Below are positions 11,471 through 22,799 of a DNA stretch of 64,000 nt, one piece after another (positions within the stretch are counted from its first letter, which is position 1; every line of letters starts with the position of its first letter). The notes below the pieces were generated by a model. That model ran no database searches and was not told the DNA's origin. It saw only the letters and a program-made list of their open reading frames with translations. A program made the translations under genes and the position numbers. The DNA comes from Delphinapterus leucas (lineage: Eukaryota; Chordata; Mammalia; Artiodactyla; Monodontidae), in the NCBI RefSeq assembly GCF_002288925.2, contig NW_022098004.1, positions 8,439,604 to 8,503,603 on the forward strand, read 5' to 3'.

Positions 11471-11794
11471 CTTATTATTCACCCCTGGGGCCCAAGTCCC
11501 TCTGCTCGTGTGGTTCCCAGTCTATAATAGATGACCAGTAACTATGGAATGGGAGGATGAAGGAACGGTTGCAGCAAGTAATGACAGAATTAACTGTAAG
11601 TGGTTCCAAGGTTCTGGCTATTTCTCTCTTCAACCCACCACTCAAGATTCCATTTCCTAGAAAAACCGCTCACGTTACGCCAGGTGAGACTGGATTACGT
11701 GACCTCTAGGCTAGCACTGGCTTCTCCTCCCACATCCTCTTCTTAAAGAACCCATCCGAGAGCTTGCTCCCTTATCCCTAACTTGTAGGAGTGT

Positions 11795-12106
11795 TTTCAA
11801 GCTCCTCTGATTGTAAGAATCACCTGGAATGCACACTGAACACACAGCTTCCCAAGTCCTTCCTGTGGATCTCAACCTCAGCTGCATATTAGATTCAACA
11901 GGGGAGCTTTTAAAACTGCTGATGACCAAGCTGTCTCCCAGACCAAGCTCGGGGTGTAGGATCCCAGTCATCAGTGGCTTTAAAGCTCCCTGAGTGGTCC
12001 TGCGTGCGGCCAAGTTTGAGTACCACTGTCAAGATTGTGATTCAGCAGGTCTGCTCTGGGACTTTAGGGACCATGTGGAAGTGCCCCAGGTGATTCTTAT
12101 CATGGT
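11795..12106. repeat. Two nested MER5-type DNA transposon fragments
   Basis: The inner element at about 11863-12030 starts 'gtggatctcaacctcagctgc' and ends 'caagtttgagtaccactg', which are the MER5-like inverted ends. The flanks 'gaatcacctggaatgcacac' and 'gattcagcaggtctgctctggg' plus 'ccccaggtgattctta' read as one older MER5-like copy split by the inner one. MER5 elements are short non-autonomous hAT-Charlie transposons. Confidence 0.6.
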
Positions 12107-12735
12107 GGAGAGATTTTTGGAAATATCGGGCTACAGTCTGGGGACCAGATCAAGCACAGTTTCTGAAACGTGCATCAATTTCTCGTACGGCGGGTCAGTC
12201 CCCTGTGTACAGTTGAATGGTCCAGTGGCAAACACCTAATTAAGTTGGACCAATCACATCCTCTCACCTGGGATATTGGAAAGGGAATCAGTGGGTTGCA
12301 GGTGGTGTCCTTTGTAAGACAATATAAAGTAAATTTGAGATGGGATTGTCATGTCTATTCCATTACATGTGAAGCTGGGGGAAGGAGGCAACAGACCCAC
12401 TGAGAGAAAGAAGTAGTCATAAAAAAGAGAGAGAGAGAAGGAGAAAGATATCCTTAGATCCTGAAAGCTTTCTTTCTGCTCCTGATTCCTCATTCTCATG
12501 AGGCCGAGGTATCTGTTCTACCCATAGGTTCGTTCGTTATTCCTTAATTCTTTACACCTTCTATGTGTTTCTATATATTTCTTTATTATTTTCTAGATTA
12601 AGTAGGTTTTTCTTTCTTACCAATTCGGATATAATTGTGATGGGACATATTCACCATTCTTCCCAGAGCCCAACGAACAATGGTGTCTGCCCCGGGATCC
12701 ACATTTCCTAATCACAAAGTTTCTTTTTTCTTTTA
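12107..12735. other. No feature recognised
   Basis: Contains a short GA-rich run (12424-12446) and AT-rich DNA leading into the old L1. No gene or clear repeat. Confidence 0.4.
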
Positions 12736-12739
12736 CAGT

Positions 12740-14015
12740 CAGGTTTGTGGCACTATAACTTATCAACAACAAAACTAACCTTTTGTGTTCCATTATGTGA
12801 ACTTTGACAAATGTGACAGTGGTGTAGCCACCTTTATATTCACAATATAGACTATTTCTATCACCCCCAAAACTTCCCTCTGCCCACTTTGTACCTTCAG
12901 CTTCTGGCATTCACTAATATCGTGTCTGTACCTATAGTTTTGGGTTTTGTTTTTTTCCTTTCCGTAATGTCACATGATTGGAATCATACGGTTGGTTTAC
13001 TTTTGAGTCTGGCCTCCTTCACTTAACAGTGCTTTTTTTTTTTTTTTAACAGTGCATTTTGGACTAATCCACATTGTTGCACGTATCAGAAGTGTTTTGT
13101 TTTGCCCAGTTGTATTTCACTATATGGCTATACCATCATTTGTTCATCCATCCACCAGTTGAATGACATTTGAGTAGTCTGTTTTTTCTGGGTTTTGGTG
13201 ATTGTGAATAAATCCATTGTAAACATTTGTCTTCAGCTTTTTGTGTGAAAATATATTTTCATTCTTCTTGGGTAAATGTCCAGGGATGGAATTACTGACT
13301 AATATGTAAGTGTATGTTTAAATTTATTAGAACGTGTCAAACTACTTTGCAGAATTGCTGTACCGTTTTGCCCTTCCGTGAGCAGCGTATGAGAATTCCA
13401 ATTGTTCTTACTCTTGTCGGCACTAGCTATTGCCACTTTGATTTTTAAAATTATTTTAGCCATTCTAATAGGTAATGGTGTCTCATTGTGGTTTTAGGTT
13501 GGATTCCCTTTTCTAATGACGGATAATGTTAAGCATTGTTGCATGTATTTATTTATCATCTCTATCTTCCTTGGTGAAGTGTCTCAAGATATTTTGCCCA
13601 TGTTTTTGTTAGGTTGCTTTCTTATTATGGAGTTTTGAGTGTTCTTCGATAGTAATCCTTCATCAGGCATTTATTTTGCAAATATTTTCTCACAGCTTTC
13701 GGCTAGTTTGTTCATTTTAACTGTGTCTCCTGAAGGATAGAAAATTTTAATTTTGATGAGGTCCAACTTACCAATTTAAAAAGAAAGGATTGTATCTGTT
13801 GTGTTGTATCAAAGAAATCTTTGCCCAAGTCAAGATTTCCTCCGATCCCAAGGTTTTCTCCTATCCTTTCTTCCAGTGTTTTACATTTAGGTCTATGATC
13901 CATTTAGACTTAATATTTGTATATGGTACAAGTTATAAACCAGTGTTCATTTATTTTGCATATAGTGTCCAATTACCATTTGTTGAAAAGACTGTCTTCA
14001 GTTCTGACTTGTTAT
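12740..14015 (-). mobile_element. Ancient L1 (L1M type), reverse
   Basis: Text such as 'tgtgaactttgacaaatg', 'gaatcatacggttggttt', 'ttgggtaaatgtccaggga', 'cattctaataggtaatgg', 'ggttttctcctatcctttc' and 'gtccaattaccatttgttg' follows the reverse complement of L1 ORF2 and 3'UTR in order. It is full of stops and indels, so this is a fossil. Confidence 0.85.
13023..13055 (-). repeat. Poly-T run flanked by perfect 10-base direct repeat
   Basis: TTAACAGTGC occurs at 13023-13032 and again at 13046-13055 around a run of 15 Ts at 13033-13047. This looks like a bare poly(A) tail inserted on the minus strand with a target-site duplication, inside the old L1. Confidence 0.6.
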
Positions 14016-14856
14016 TTATACCTGTTTCTTTAGCTACTTTTAGTAGCTGCTTTAGGGTTTACTGCATATATTTTTAAATTATTGCAGTCAACCTACAAAT
14101 ACCATTTTAACCCTGCCTGTATAATGAAAGAATCTTACAACAGTAAACTTCCAGTTCTCCTCTAAGCTAGGCCTGCATACCTGGGCCTCAAAGGTGGGTT
14201 TTCTGCCTGTTTCTGTGCCTCTTCTCCATGGCAGCCAACCTCTGCGTTGCATCTGTGATGGGTCTTGTGGAACAGCTGTTTACTGCACTTCTCCCAACAG
14301 CAGGTCTCTGTTGGTTATGAACTCTTTCATCGCCCTCCCCGGATACAGAGGGATTTTATATTTTATCCTTCTCTGAGCCTCAATGAGTCTTTACCTGTGC
14401 CCTGGATGTTACAGGGTTTGCTCTGCCTCTCCAGGTAGCTTAAGGATTTTGTTCAGTAGGGGGAAAAGGTTCATTCAGATGGGGCTTCCTGCCTCCCCAC
14501 GGTGGCTGTGATTTCTCTCCCCCAGGCCTGCATCACCTAAGCAGGCTCACTCTGGTCTACTGCTGGTCCCCAGCCTTTCTTGTGAGCATCTGGTGGACCA
14601 ATTTGGAAATCCTGCCAGTGAGTGAGAGCTCCCAGTGTGTCTGTGGCTCCTACTGGTCCCATATTCTCATGCTGGCCTAGGCTCAGTCTTTGGCAATTTA
14701 TTTAAAATTTTAAGGTACCTTCTGGTGTTGCTTCTTCCCACAGCCTGCCGTGTGGAAAACTGTGCTCCCAGCCCCCTTGGAGAGGCCTGTCTTTACTTGG
14801 AAATTGGGCTACTTTGTGGCCCTGTAACTTCAGCTCTTTCACAGGTTCAAGAACAG
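14016..14856. other. No gene recognised
   Basis: Moderately GC-rich DNA between two L1 pieces. The 60- and 74-codon open frames have no domain. It may be part of the neighbouring old L1, but I could not match it. Confidence 0.35.
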
Positions 14857-15620
14857 TAAATTGATACAGCCACTATGGAGAACAGTATGGAGGTTCCTTA
14901 AAAAACTACAAATAGAACTACCATATGACCCAGCAATCCCACTACTGGGCATATACCCTGAGAAAACCATAATTCAAAAAGAGTCATGTACCACAGTGTT
15001 CACTGAAGCTCTGTTTACAATAGCCAGGAGATGGAAGCAACCTAAGTGTCCAACATCAGATGAATGGATAAAGAAGATGTGGCACGTATATACAATGGAA
15101 TATTACTCAGCCATTAAAAGAAACAAAATTGAGTTATTTGTAGTGAGGTGGATGGACCTAGAGTCTGTCATACAGAGTGAAGTAAGTCAGAAAGAGAAAA
15201 ACAAATACCATATGCTAACACATATATATGGAATCTAAAAAAAAAAAGAGAAGAAAATGGTCAGAAGAACCTAGGGGCAAGACGGGAATAAAGATGCAGA
15301 CCTACTAGAGAATGGACTTGAGGATATGGGGAGGGGGAAGGGTAAGCTGTGACAAAGTGAGAGAGTGGCATGGAGATACATACACTACCAAACGTAAAAT
15401 AGATGGCTAGTGGGAAGCAGCTGCATAGCACAGGGAGATCAGCTCCGGGATTTGTGACCGCCTAGAGGGGTGGGATAGGGAGGGTGGGAGGGAGACGCAA
15501 GAGGGAGGAGATATAGGAACATATGTATATGTATAACTGATTCACTTTGTTATAAAGCAGAAACTAACACACCATTGTAAAGCAATTATACTCCAATAAA
15601 GATGTTAAAAAAAAAAAAGA
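14857..15620 (+). mobile_element. 5'-truncated L1 retrotransposon
   Basis: Starts within L1 ORF2 ('aaattgatacagccactatgg') and gives an open 125-codon C-terminal ORF2 piece (14861-15238). It continues through a 3'UTR with a G-rich tract (15467-15495) and ends 'ctccaataaagatgtt' plus poly(A) at about 15609-15620. It is much less decayed than the L1 at 12.7 kb. No clear target-site duplication was found. Confidence 0.92.
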
Positions 15621-16130
15621 AATTCCTTAATTTAATACTTTGCCATGCGCAACTTTGCCTCAGATCCAAGGATCCTAGGATTTACTAAACACATCGAAAT
15701 CACTTAAAAAAAAAAAAAGAAAGAAAGAATAGTTCACCTGGATTTTTCTTGTTGTTAGGGTGGGTGAAGAGTTTTCTATACCCAAGGCGGAAGTGGGACC
15801 CCGTCTTTACACAAAGACGTTAAACTTCCAGAAAACACCCGCTTCTCTCTTAGACACATATAGGATATAGACCAGATCAGCAAGTCACTTCAATGTTCAG
15901 TTCATCATTGAACAGCTAATCCAATCAAGACAATCTCTCTGAATTATATACCTAAGTATTGATTGATTGAACCTCATGAACTATTTACTGATATACAGAT
16001 ACACAAATCTCATTTTTATCATTTCTTCCAATACATTTCTAGGTAGACGGTTTTAGCTTGGAATTCTTTTAATGCTATTTTAATGCTGTGTTTCTTTCCT
16101 TTTTAAAATATGGTAAAATAATTTAGTACT

Positions 16131-17112
16131 TGTATTAGTTTCTTACGTCTTTGATAACAGATTGCCACAAACTAGTTTTGCCTAAAACAACAGAAATTTA
16201 CTCTTTCACAGTTCTGCAGACCAGCAGTCTGAAATTGAGGTGTGGGCAGGGTAGGCTGCTTTTGGAGGATCCGTGTTCCATGCTTTTCTCCTAGCCTCTG
16301 GTGGCTGCCAGCAGTCCCTGGTGTTCCTTGGTTTGGGGGTGCATTACCCCAATCTTTGCCTCCATCTTTTTTTTCTTTTTTTTAATTGAAGTATAGTTGA
16401 TTTACAATGTTTCAGGTGTACTGCAAAGTGATTCGGTTATACATACATATACATATGTATATATATTCTTTTTCAGATTCTCTTCCATTATAGGTTATGA
16501 CAAGATATTGAATGTAGTTCCCTGTGCTATACAGTAGGTCCTTGTGGTTTATCTGTTTTATATATAGTCGTGTACATCTATTAATCCCGAATTCCCAATT
16601 TTTCCCTCCCCGCTTTCCCCTTTGGTAACCACAAGTTTGTTTTATACCTCTGTGAGTCTCCTTCTGTTTTGTAAATAAGTACATTTGTATCACTTTTTTA
16701 GATTCCACATACTAGCGATATATGGTACTTGTCTTCCTCTGTCTGACTTACTTCACTTAGTGTGATAATCTCTAGGTCCACCCATGTGGCTGCAAATGGC
16801 ATTATTTCCTCCTTCGTTATGGCTGAGTACTATTCCACTGTGTATATGGACCACATCTTCTTCATCCATTCACCTGTCGATGGACACTTAGGTTGTGCCT
16901 CCATCTTCACATCGCCATCTTCACTCTATAAATCCTCCTCTCTTATAAGGACACCTAACGTTGGATTTAGGGTCCACCCTAAATCCAGGACCATCTCATC
17001 TTGAGGTCCTTAACTTATTTATATCTGCAAAGACCTTTTTTCCAAATAAAGTCACCTTCACAGATTCTGGGGGTTAGGGATCAGATATAGCTTTTGTGGG
17101 GCCCTACTGTAG
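16131..17112 (+). mobile_element. MLT1-type solo LTR split by a younger L1
   Basis: 'tgtattagtttcttacg ... acaacagaaatttactctttcac' opens the LTR and 'aaggacacctaacgttggattt', 'gcaaagacctttttttc' style sequence and 'ctgggggttaggga' close it, the MLT1 (ERVL-MaLR) pattern. The LTR is interrupted at 16369-16895. No internal viral genes are present. Confidence 0.85.
16369..16895 (-). mobile_element. 5'-truncated L1 with target-site duplication
   Basis: Poly-T start, L1 3'UTR ('gaagtatagttgatttac', 'agttccctgtgctatacag', 'ttggtaaccacaag') and the very end of ORF2 on the minus strand. A 12-base duplication TGCCTCCATCTT flanks it at 16357-16368 and 16896-16907. It lies inside the MLT1 LTR, so it is the younger insertion. 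Confidence 0.93.
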
Positions 17113-17293
17113 TTCTATTGATTTATGTTTACCCAGTCCCATGTGTTGTGTTCATAGTTGTAAGTTTTGTATCCACTGAGTCACTGTTACTTGGTGAGCA
17201 GAAGCTGGGGGGAAGCCTTGGTCATTAAGATGGCTGCCAATATTTGTCAGTTTCACCTAGAACCAAATGATTTAATCAGTGAAGCCATTTGCT

Positions 17294-17315
17294 AATATAT
17301 ATGTGTGTGTATGTA

Positions 17316-17352
<37 letters not shown>

Positions 17353-17353
17353 C
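17294..17353. repeat. (TA)n/(TG)n and poly-T microsatellite
   Basis: A short TG run, then about 13 TA units, then 15 Ts. Confidence 0.9.
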
Positions 17354-17634
17354 CTGAAACACCCACCAAGAAAATCATTAGACATACTTTGGCTGGACTG
17401 GGATTTTTAGTGCGTCTGTAGTTTCAAAGTGAATGGGGCACAGCATCACCAGAAAGCCCACCCAAAATTAAGATGAAACTGAATTAAGAGTAATTAACAA
17501 CCCAAAGTTAGTTTATGTTGACCACCACAGACAACTTATGTTTGGCAGGTATAGACTCATTTCTCTGGTTTATATGGTCATTAAAATGAAGCACCATGGA
17601 GCCATAATTATCTGAATAATTTAATTCTGCTATT

Positions 17635-17850
17635 CAGGGATGAAGAAGGACTGAGTTCATATCTCAGCTAATCCATTTATAAGGTATGGGACCCTACACA
17701 AGTTATGCCATGAGTCTGTGCCTCACTTTTCCCATCTGTTAAATAAAAATAATATTACCTATGTTCTCTCAGTGTTGTCCTGAAGATTCAATTAGGTGAG
17801 ACCATGTAGGCAAAGCAGGGGCAAGTTCCAAGCACTAATAAATGTTAGTG
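17635..17850 (+). repeat. MIR SINE
   Basis: 'actgagttcatatctcagc', 'gggaccctacacaagttatg', 'cctcacttttcccatctgtt' and 'gttgtcctgaagattcaa' occur in MIR order, ending 'gcactaataaatgttagtg'. Confidence 0.85.
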
Positions 17851-17954
17851 ACCCTCCCCTTTGACCCCATATTGCTATTCATTAAATTAACCTTTCCCCA
17901 CATGAACTGATTACGTAATGCTTTATGGCATTTTTCTGCTCATGCAGAAATGAA

Positions 17955-18100
17955 AGCAAGAAAGAGGCCTGGAATGGAAGTCAGGAGAAGTGGACTCTAA
18001 CCCAAAGACCTCTATAACCCAGCTGTTTAGGCTGCACAACTGGGCTTCCTTCCCTGGGCCTCAGTTCCCTTAACCACAAAACAAAGGGCTCCAAAGTTAT
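17955..18100 (+). repeat. MIR fragment
   Basis: 'ggactctaacccaaagacc' followed by 'cctgggcctcagttcccttaa' fits the forward MIR core in a second copy just after the first. Confidence 0.55.
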
Positions 18101-18712
18101 CCGCCATCTCGCAGTCCCTTGCAACCCGGACCGCACACAATTTACATATTGGTTGGCACAATAAGTGTCAGGGATACATCCAGACTTTCACACCATCAGT
18201 GATTCACTGATAATCTCCTAACTCAGAGAGTAAAACCAGCACAATCGGGAGAATAAAAACCAGGCCTCTCTTTGCCAGGAAAGAAGACTTGGATTTGGGG
18301 GTAAAACAGATGCAGGACTACGTGGGTTTTCTGCCAGGCCCAGTGGATAGTGTATTCAAGGCCTGTCTCCTCCCAGAAGAGCTGGCACCACCCCAACCTC
18401 AGCCCCACACAGACCAGCGTTTATGGCCTTTCCAAAACCTCCCAAGTATGTATTTCATAAAAGCAGGGCCTGGTTCAAATCCCTTGTAATGTCTCCAAAG
18501 GGAAAGAATAGAGGCAATAATCAGGGCTGTGTCTGTGTGTCGTAAATTCCCCAATCCCCTATTCCCTCTCCCAGCTAGCACACGCGGGCGCACGCACACA
18601 CACACCTAAACACAGCCATAAATATATCCACTCCCATTGAATAGACTGGGGATTCAAATTACAGTTACAGTGTAATAAAACTGACTAATATGTGGTGTGT
18701 GTGCAGAAGTGT

Positions 18713-18713
18713 A

Positions 18714-18773
<60 letters not shown>
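18713..18773. repeat. Compound (TG)n(AG)n microsatellite
   Basis: About 12 TG units directly joined to about 16 GA units. The alternating purine-pyrimidine and all-purine halves are adjacent, a combination able to form non-B DNA. Confidence 0.97.
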
Positions 18774-18777
<4 letters not shown>

Positions 18778-19094
18778 AAGCCTCCTCCTCCATTACTTGA
18801 GAGATCCCTCTGGGACACTGAAATAAGCTGTCTTCACTGAACCGTCCTGGAAGCTTCTTATCCCTGGATGCAGGGCTGGCTACCTAATTCGCAGGCCCAG
18901 TCTTCAAAACTTAAGAATTTCAAAACAGCACCAGCAGAGCCTGAAACCAAGTGTGAGATGAGACCTTCTCACTGTCAAGACCCCATGCGATTGTGCAAGT
19001 CACACTCTGGCTTATTAACAAACCAGTGGGTCTGGATCAGATTCTCATACCCTGCACCATTTCTTTGGGATATCTTACACTGAAATGGGCTCGT

Positions 19095-19345
19095 GGAGGT
19101 GTGTGGCATCACAGAAACGGAGTGGTCTTTGGAAGGAGGCTGGCCTGGGTTTGAATCCTGCTAGACCACATACCAACGGTGTCTCCTTGGACACTTCCGT
19201 TCCTCGTTTTGAACGTCAACATCCCATCTATTAAATGGAGACAGGGCGAGTCATTTCCCAGAATTACAAGGAGGATTAAATGCAGCAAGACGTATAAAAC
19301 TGCGAGGACAAAGCCTGGCACACAGTAGGTGTTCAAAGGGCCCTT
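19095..19345 (+). repeat. MIR SINE, near complete
   Basis: 'cctgggtttgaatcctgct', 'ccttggacacttccg', 'tctattaaatggagacag', 'caaggaggattaaatgcag' and 'cctggcacacagtaggtg' follow the MIR consensus in order over about 250 bases. Confidence 0.9.
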
Positions 19346-19689
19346 CTTTTGGGCACAGAACTTGCAGATCTGTCCAAACAAAAACCACACTATTAAAAAT
19401 GAAGCTATTGTAATTGAGGTTTGCCAGGGGTCGCTGGTGATGAGGACCGAGTGGGATTTGAAAGCCTGACACACCGTTTTCAATCTGTCCTTTCTTTTAC
19501 CTCTAATGAGGTTTCTCCCTTGGGGGTGGGAAGGGATGACCTTCGAAAAGGCGTCGGAGTTTGGGGGCTCAGGCAGGCATCAACTAAGAGTGAAGACAAG
19601 TTGTACGGGGAAAGGGGGAGGGGAGGAAGAGAAAGAAAGAAAAGTTAGCGCTGGAATCTGAAGAGTGCCTGGGTTTATTTTCTTGGCTG

Positions 19690-20060
19690 GGACGGGGAAC
19701 TTTCTGGCAGCCAGGTTCTTGGACCGCGGCCGGCGGCTCCGCGGCTCCCATTGGCCGGCGCGCAGCTGTTGCTACGGGGGTGGACCAATGGCGCGCGAGG
19801 GGCGTTCTCGCTCCGCTCTTTCCCGGGATGGCCGCGGGAGCCCCGGGGACTCGGCAGGAGCGGGCCTCTCGCCGGGGCATTTTTTTCTTTCTTTCTTTCT
19901 TTCTTTCTTTTTTTTTTTATTTTTTTTTTATTTTAAAGGAGGGGCCGGCACTGAGTTGTGGGCGAGCCTGGGCGGGGCGGACGCCTCCCTGCGCCGCGCC
20001 CCGGGAGGTTGGTTCACCTGACCGACTCGTTCCTCGGGCTCCCTCGCCCTCCAGCCTTTA
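19690..20060. promoter_or_regulatory. CpG island with promoter motifs
   Basis: The only dense CpG block in the window (for example 'gaccgcggccggcggctccg'). It contains two opposed CCAAT boxes (ATTGG at 19750-19754 and CCAAT at 19785-19789), a CAGCTG E-box and 'gttgctac' (an RFX half-site-like motif) at 19763-19775, and tandem GC boxes 'gggcggggcgg' at 19970-19980. No TATA box is evident. These are features of housekeeping or bidirectional promoters. The gene it drives cannot be named. ATG frames here run into the T/C-rich tract and look non-coding. Direction of transcription is unclear. Confidence 0.6.
19880..19938. repeat. (TTTC)n and poly-T tract inside CpG island
   Basis: About 60 nearly pure pyrimidines (six TTTC units, then T-runs broken by two As) split the CpG island into two halves. 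Confidence 0.9.
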
Positions 20061-20264
20061 CACCGCCTGGGGGAACAGGGTTGGACGCGCGGGCTGTTTT
20101 ATTGTATTTATTTATTTTTCCCTCCTGGAGCCTGTGCGTGTTTTATGTTTTAATAACTTCATCAACTCAGTGAACTTGCGCGAGAGCACCGGCAGCTTCT
20201 CTCGCCTCCCTCCTTTTCCCCCCCGTCTCTCACAGGCCTCTGGGTCTCTTCCCAAAAGGGAAAT

Positions 20265-20279
20265 CCCCCCCCCCCCCCC
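20265..20279. repeat. C15 homopolymer
   Basis: Fifteen consecutive Cs just downstream of the CpG island. Such runs are prone to length error in sequencing. Confidence 0.9.
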
Positions 20280-20439
20280 GCACCCCGGTCCCCACACAGA
20301 CACTGGTTTTGGAGCATTTGGCCTTGAGGAGCACAGTTTTCTTGCTGCAAAGCAGGGCCTCAGTTTCGAAGTTTTTCAGGAGGGAGATTTCCTGGGTAAG
20401 AGGGAAGGAGAGTTGAGGCGTAGGCCGCACTCGGTACTT

Positions 20440-20670
20440 TGGATTAATAATAACATCAGTAGTAAAATAATAAGTATCACTTGCTGTACCAGACACTGAG
20501 CAACTGTATTTATTACTCTGTATTAGACGCTGTGCTTTTGCTCTGAAGCAATTTGCCATGCTTCATCCCATTTAGATCTTGTGATAGATGGGTAAACTGA
20601 GGCACCGAGCACTGAGGCACTTTGCTCCAGGTGGCCAGGCAAAAGCACGACTGGAAGCCGAGTGTGTCTC
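20440..20670 (-). repeat. MIR SINE, reverse
   Basis: 'aataataacatcagtag', 'taccagacactgagcaac', 'catcccatttagatcttg', 'tgggtaaactgaggcac' and 'ggtggccaggcaaaagcacg' match the reverse-complement MIR in order. Confidence 0.8.
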
Positions 20671-21019
20671 TGGCTCCAGAACCCTTGGTACTACCCACTT
20701 TCTGTGTTGTTGCAGAACTCTAAGATAGCCCCTGAGGTATGGGGGATCCCGGGTCCCCCATCTAGGCATGCGTCTCAGTTGAGTCCATGCCCCGCCCCCC
20801 GCCAGGTAGAACCAGCCTGTAAAAGCGTTGCTCTAACACACGGCTGCACTTAACATAAACCCACCTGCGTGCTGGGAGTCACTATTTCCCAATTTTGTGG
20901 AGAACCCCCCAGTTCAGCATAGGTAACAAAATGTGTTTCTCTGTCCTACAAAGTTTCTTTTTTTCTGTGTTTTCAAGGGGCTTCCTTCCAGTTCTCCTTG
21001 TTACGGCTTCACCGTTGGC

Positions 21020-21165
21020 TGGCGTGGTCAATACGGCAGGCAGAATTACCCCAACTCACAGGTGAGCACGGTGAGCCCAGAGATGCAGTGCCTTTGGCCA
21101 AGGTCACACAGTAACACAGTGGCGGACCCAGGGCTGGAGTGGAGACTTCTCCTCCTCTGTGTGCT
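21020..21165 (-). repeat. MIR SINE, reverse
   Basis: 'attaccccaactcacaggtg', 'gtgagcccagagatgcag', 'ttggccaaggtcacacag' and 'agtggcggacccagggct' are the reverse MIR core. It explains an apparent acceptor/donor pair around 20979-21060. Confidence 0.8.
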
Positions 21166-22120
21166 CCCTAGCTAGCGTCTCTGTTCGCCAAGAACTCCAT
21201 GGCCTATAAATTAGGAATTTAAAACAACAGCAAAAGGTAGGGATCAGGAATGCAGGAGAGAAAAAAAAAAGTCAGTGAGAAATGAACTCAGTCCTGTTTT
21301 TTGTTTGGAAACTGCCTGGGAAGTGGCCGCATAGCTGGGAGCAGGACTGTCTGGTGGAGGAGTGTCTGCTGGCAAAAGGCTGGTTTCTACCTGGCAGAAG
21401 GCTACCTACCACCCTAGCCCTTGTTTTGAGCCTGGCACTGCAGCGAAGCATGTCTGTACTCAGTCTGCTGTTGCCTAATAGGCTGAGCAGAAAGGCCCGG
21501 ACTAGCCTTCCCTCTGCCCTTTCCAGGGGGAGAGGATCTGGTCGTGCTCCCCTCTTTCCCTCACACAGCAGAAGCCAAGGGGTGTTTCTCTTCTGATGAC
21601 TTAAAGGAGATGTGTCTGAACTTCCGTACCCAGGGTTACCCAGCTGCTGAGAGCCTTTCCAGCTCCACGCGTCCCCAGAGATTCCCTGGGTCCCAGAAAG
21701 ATAGTACTGTCTCCTTCCTTAAATCCCCCTAGCTTAAGAAGCCTAGCCGAAACCCTGCTCATAATCTTTCACCATAAAGTTTATCTTCTAAAACCTACGG
21801 AAAATAAAAATCAGGATTGGGGTAAAGCAGATTGTCGTGTTTGTAGAGGCTGATATAGTTGCTGACTGTTTTCCCTGGTATCCCACTCTTAACTCTTTAG
21901 GCAGCCTGGAATTTGAAAGAATGTTTGCAAAGCTGCTTTCTTCCTGAACACTAACCTAAATCCCTCTGGTTGCAACCTCTGCTCCTTCCCAAGCCTTACA
22001 GGGCAGTGAGACACCTACCCACACAATGCTGTGTCTCCTGTTTTCAGTGTTCTTTATAGCCAAGAGCCACACAGATGTCCTTTCTCCTTCCACAAGCATT
22101 TCATTATAGGGTACTCTGCC
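21166..22120. other. No gene recognised
   Basis: Single-copy-looking DNA. A 104-codon frame (21282-21596) has no domain or good splice context. Confidence 0.4.
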
Positions 22121-22124
22121 TCTG

Positions 22125-22400
22125 TGGTGGGCACTGGGGACTCCCACCCCAATGCTTGCAGTCAAGTGAGAAAAATCTATTACCCAAACCCCATCACAAG
22201 CCCAAACTTAAACTGCTCTCCATGTTACAAGAGAGACATACATACATGACACCATCACAGAGTATAAAGGAACTTAAAAGTCATTTATAGCAATCAAGAC
22301 AGGCTTCATGGAGGAGGTGATATTTGAGCTGAGGTTTCATGGATGGACATAGTGTAGAGGCTGGGGTGAGGGTGGATAGGAAGAAGAACCAGCACAGGCA
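22125..22400 (+). repeat. Ancient interspersed repeat, family uncertain
   Basis: 'gtggtgggcactggggac' followed about 150 bases later by 'ggcttcatggaggaggtg' and 'atttgagctgaggtttcatgg' is the signature of a widespread, very old mammalian repeat also seen near 8.7, 23.9, 38.1-39.3, 48.6-49.2 and 58.1 kb. I cannot name the family with confidence. Confidence 0.5.
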
Positions 22401-22799
22401 TATGTCCTCTGTTGGGTGTGATATCCACGTATCTGCTCAGAACATTTAGCAGGGCTTCTTGCAGTCCAATCCATTCTCTATGGATGGGAAATTACTTTTT
22501 TATTGAGACTGGTAAAAATCAGCTTCTCTAAGAACATGAGTCTTTCACCTAAGACAAGAAATCGGGACCACATGTTTAGGCCTGGTCTTGCTAGGTGGGT
22601 GTACAGGTCACCAAAGGGATAAAATTGACACTTTTTTCTTTTTTACTGCTTCCATGATCGGGGAGCAGGAACACTGGAGTGTTCGATTTCTGCCTTGGCC
22701 CAGTGTAATTAGTATTATTAAGAAGTGTTAAACTTTCAGTGCCCCAGAACTGAGAGAGTTCACCCTCAAATGCCTCCATGGTTTATGAAGTGCTGAGTG

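Noticed and set aside
19780..20499. 239-codon frame starting in the CpG island
   Set aside because: It runs through the TTTC/poly-T tract (poly-Phe/Leu/Ser) and the C15 run (poly-Pro). Length comes from low-complexity DNA.
20979..21060. Apparent exon with 'ttttcaag' acceptor and 'cacag|gtgagc' donor
   Set aside because: The donor lies inside a reverse MIR, whose consensus creates this pattern.
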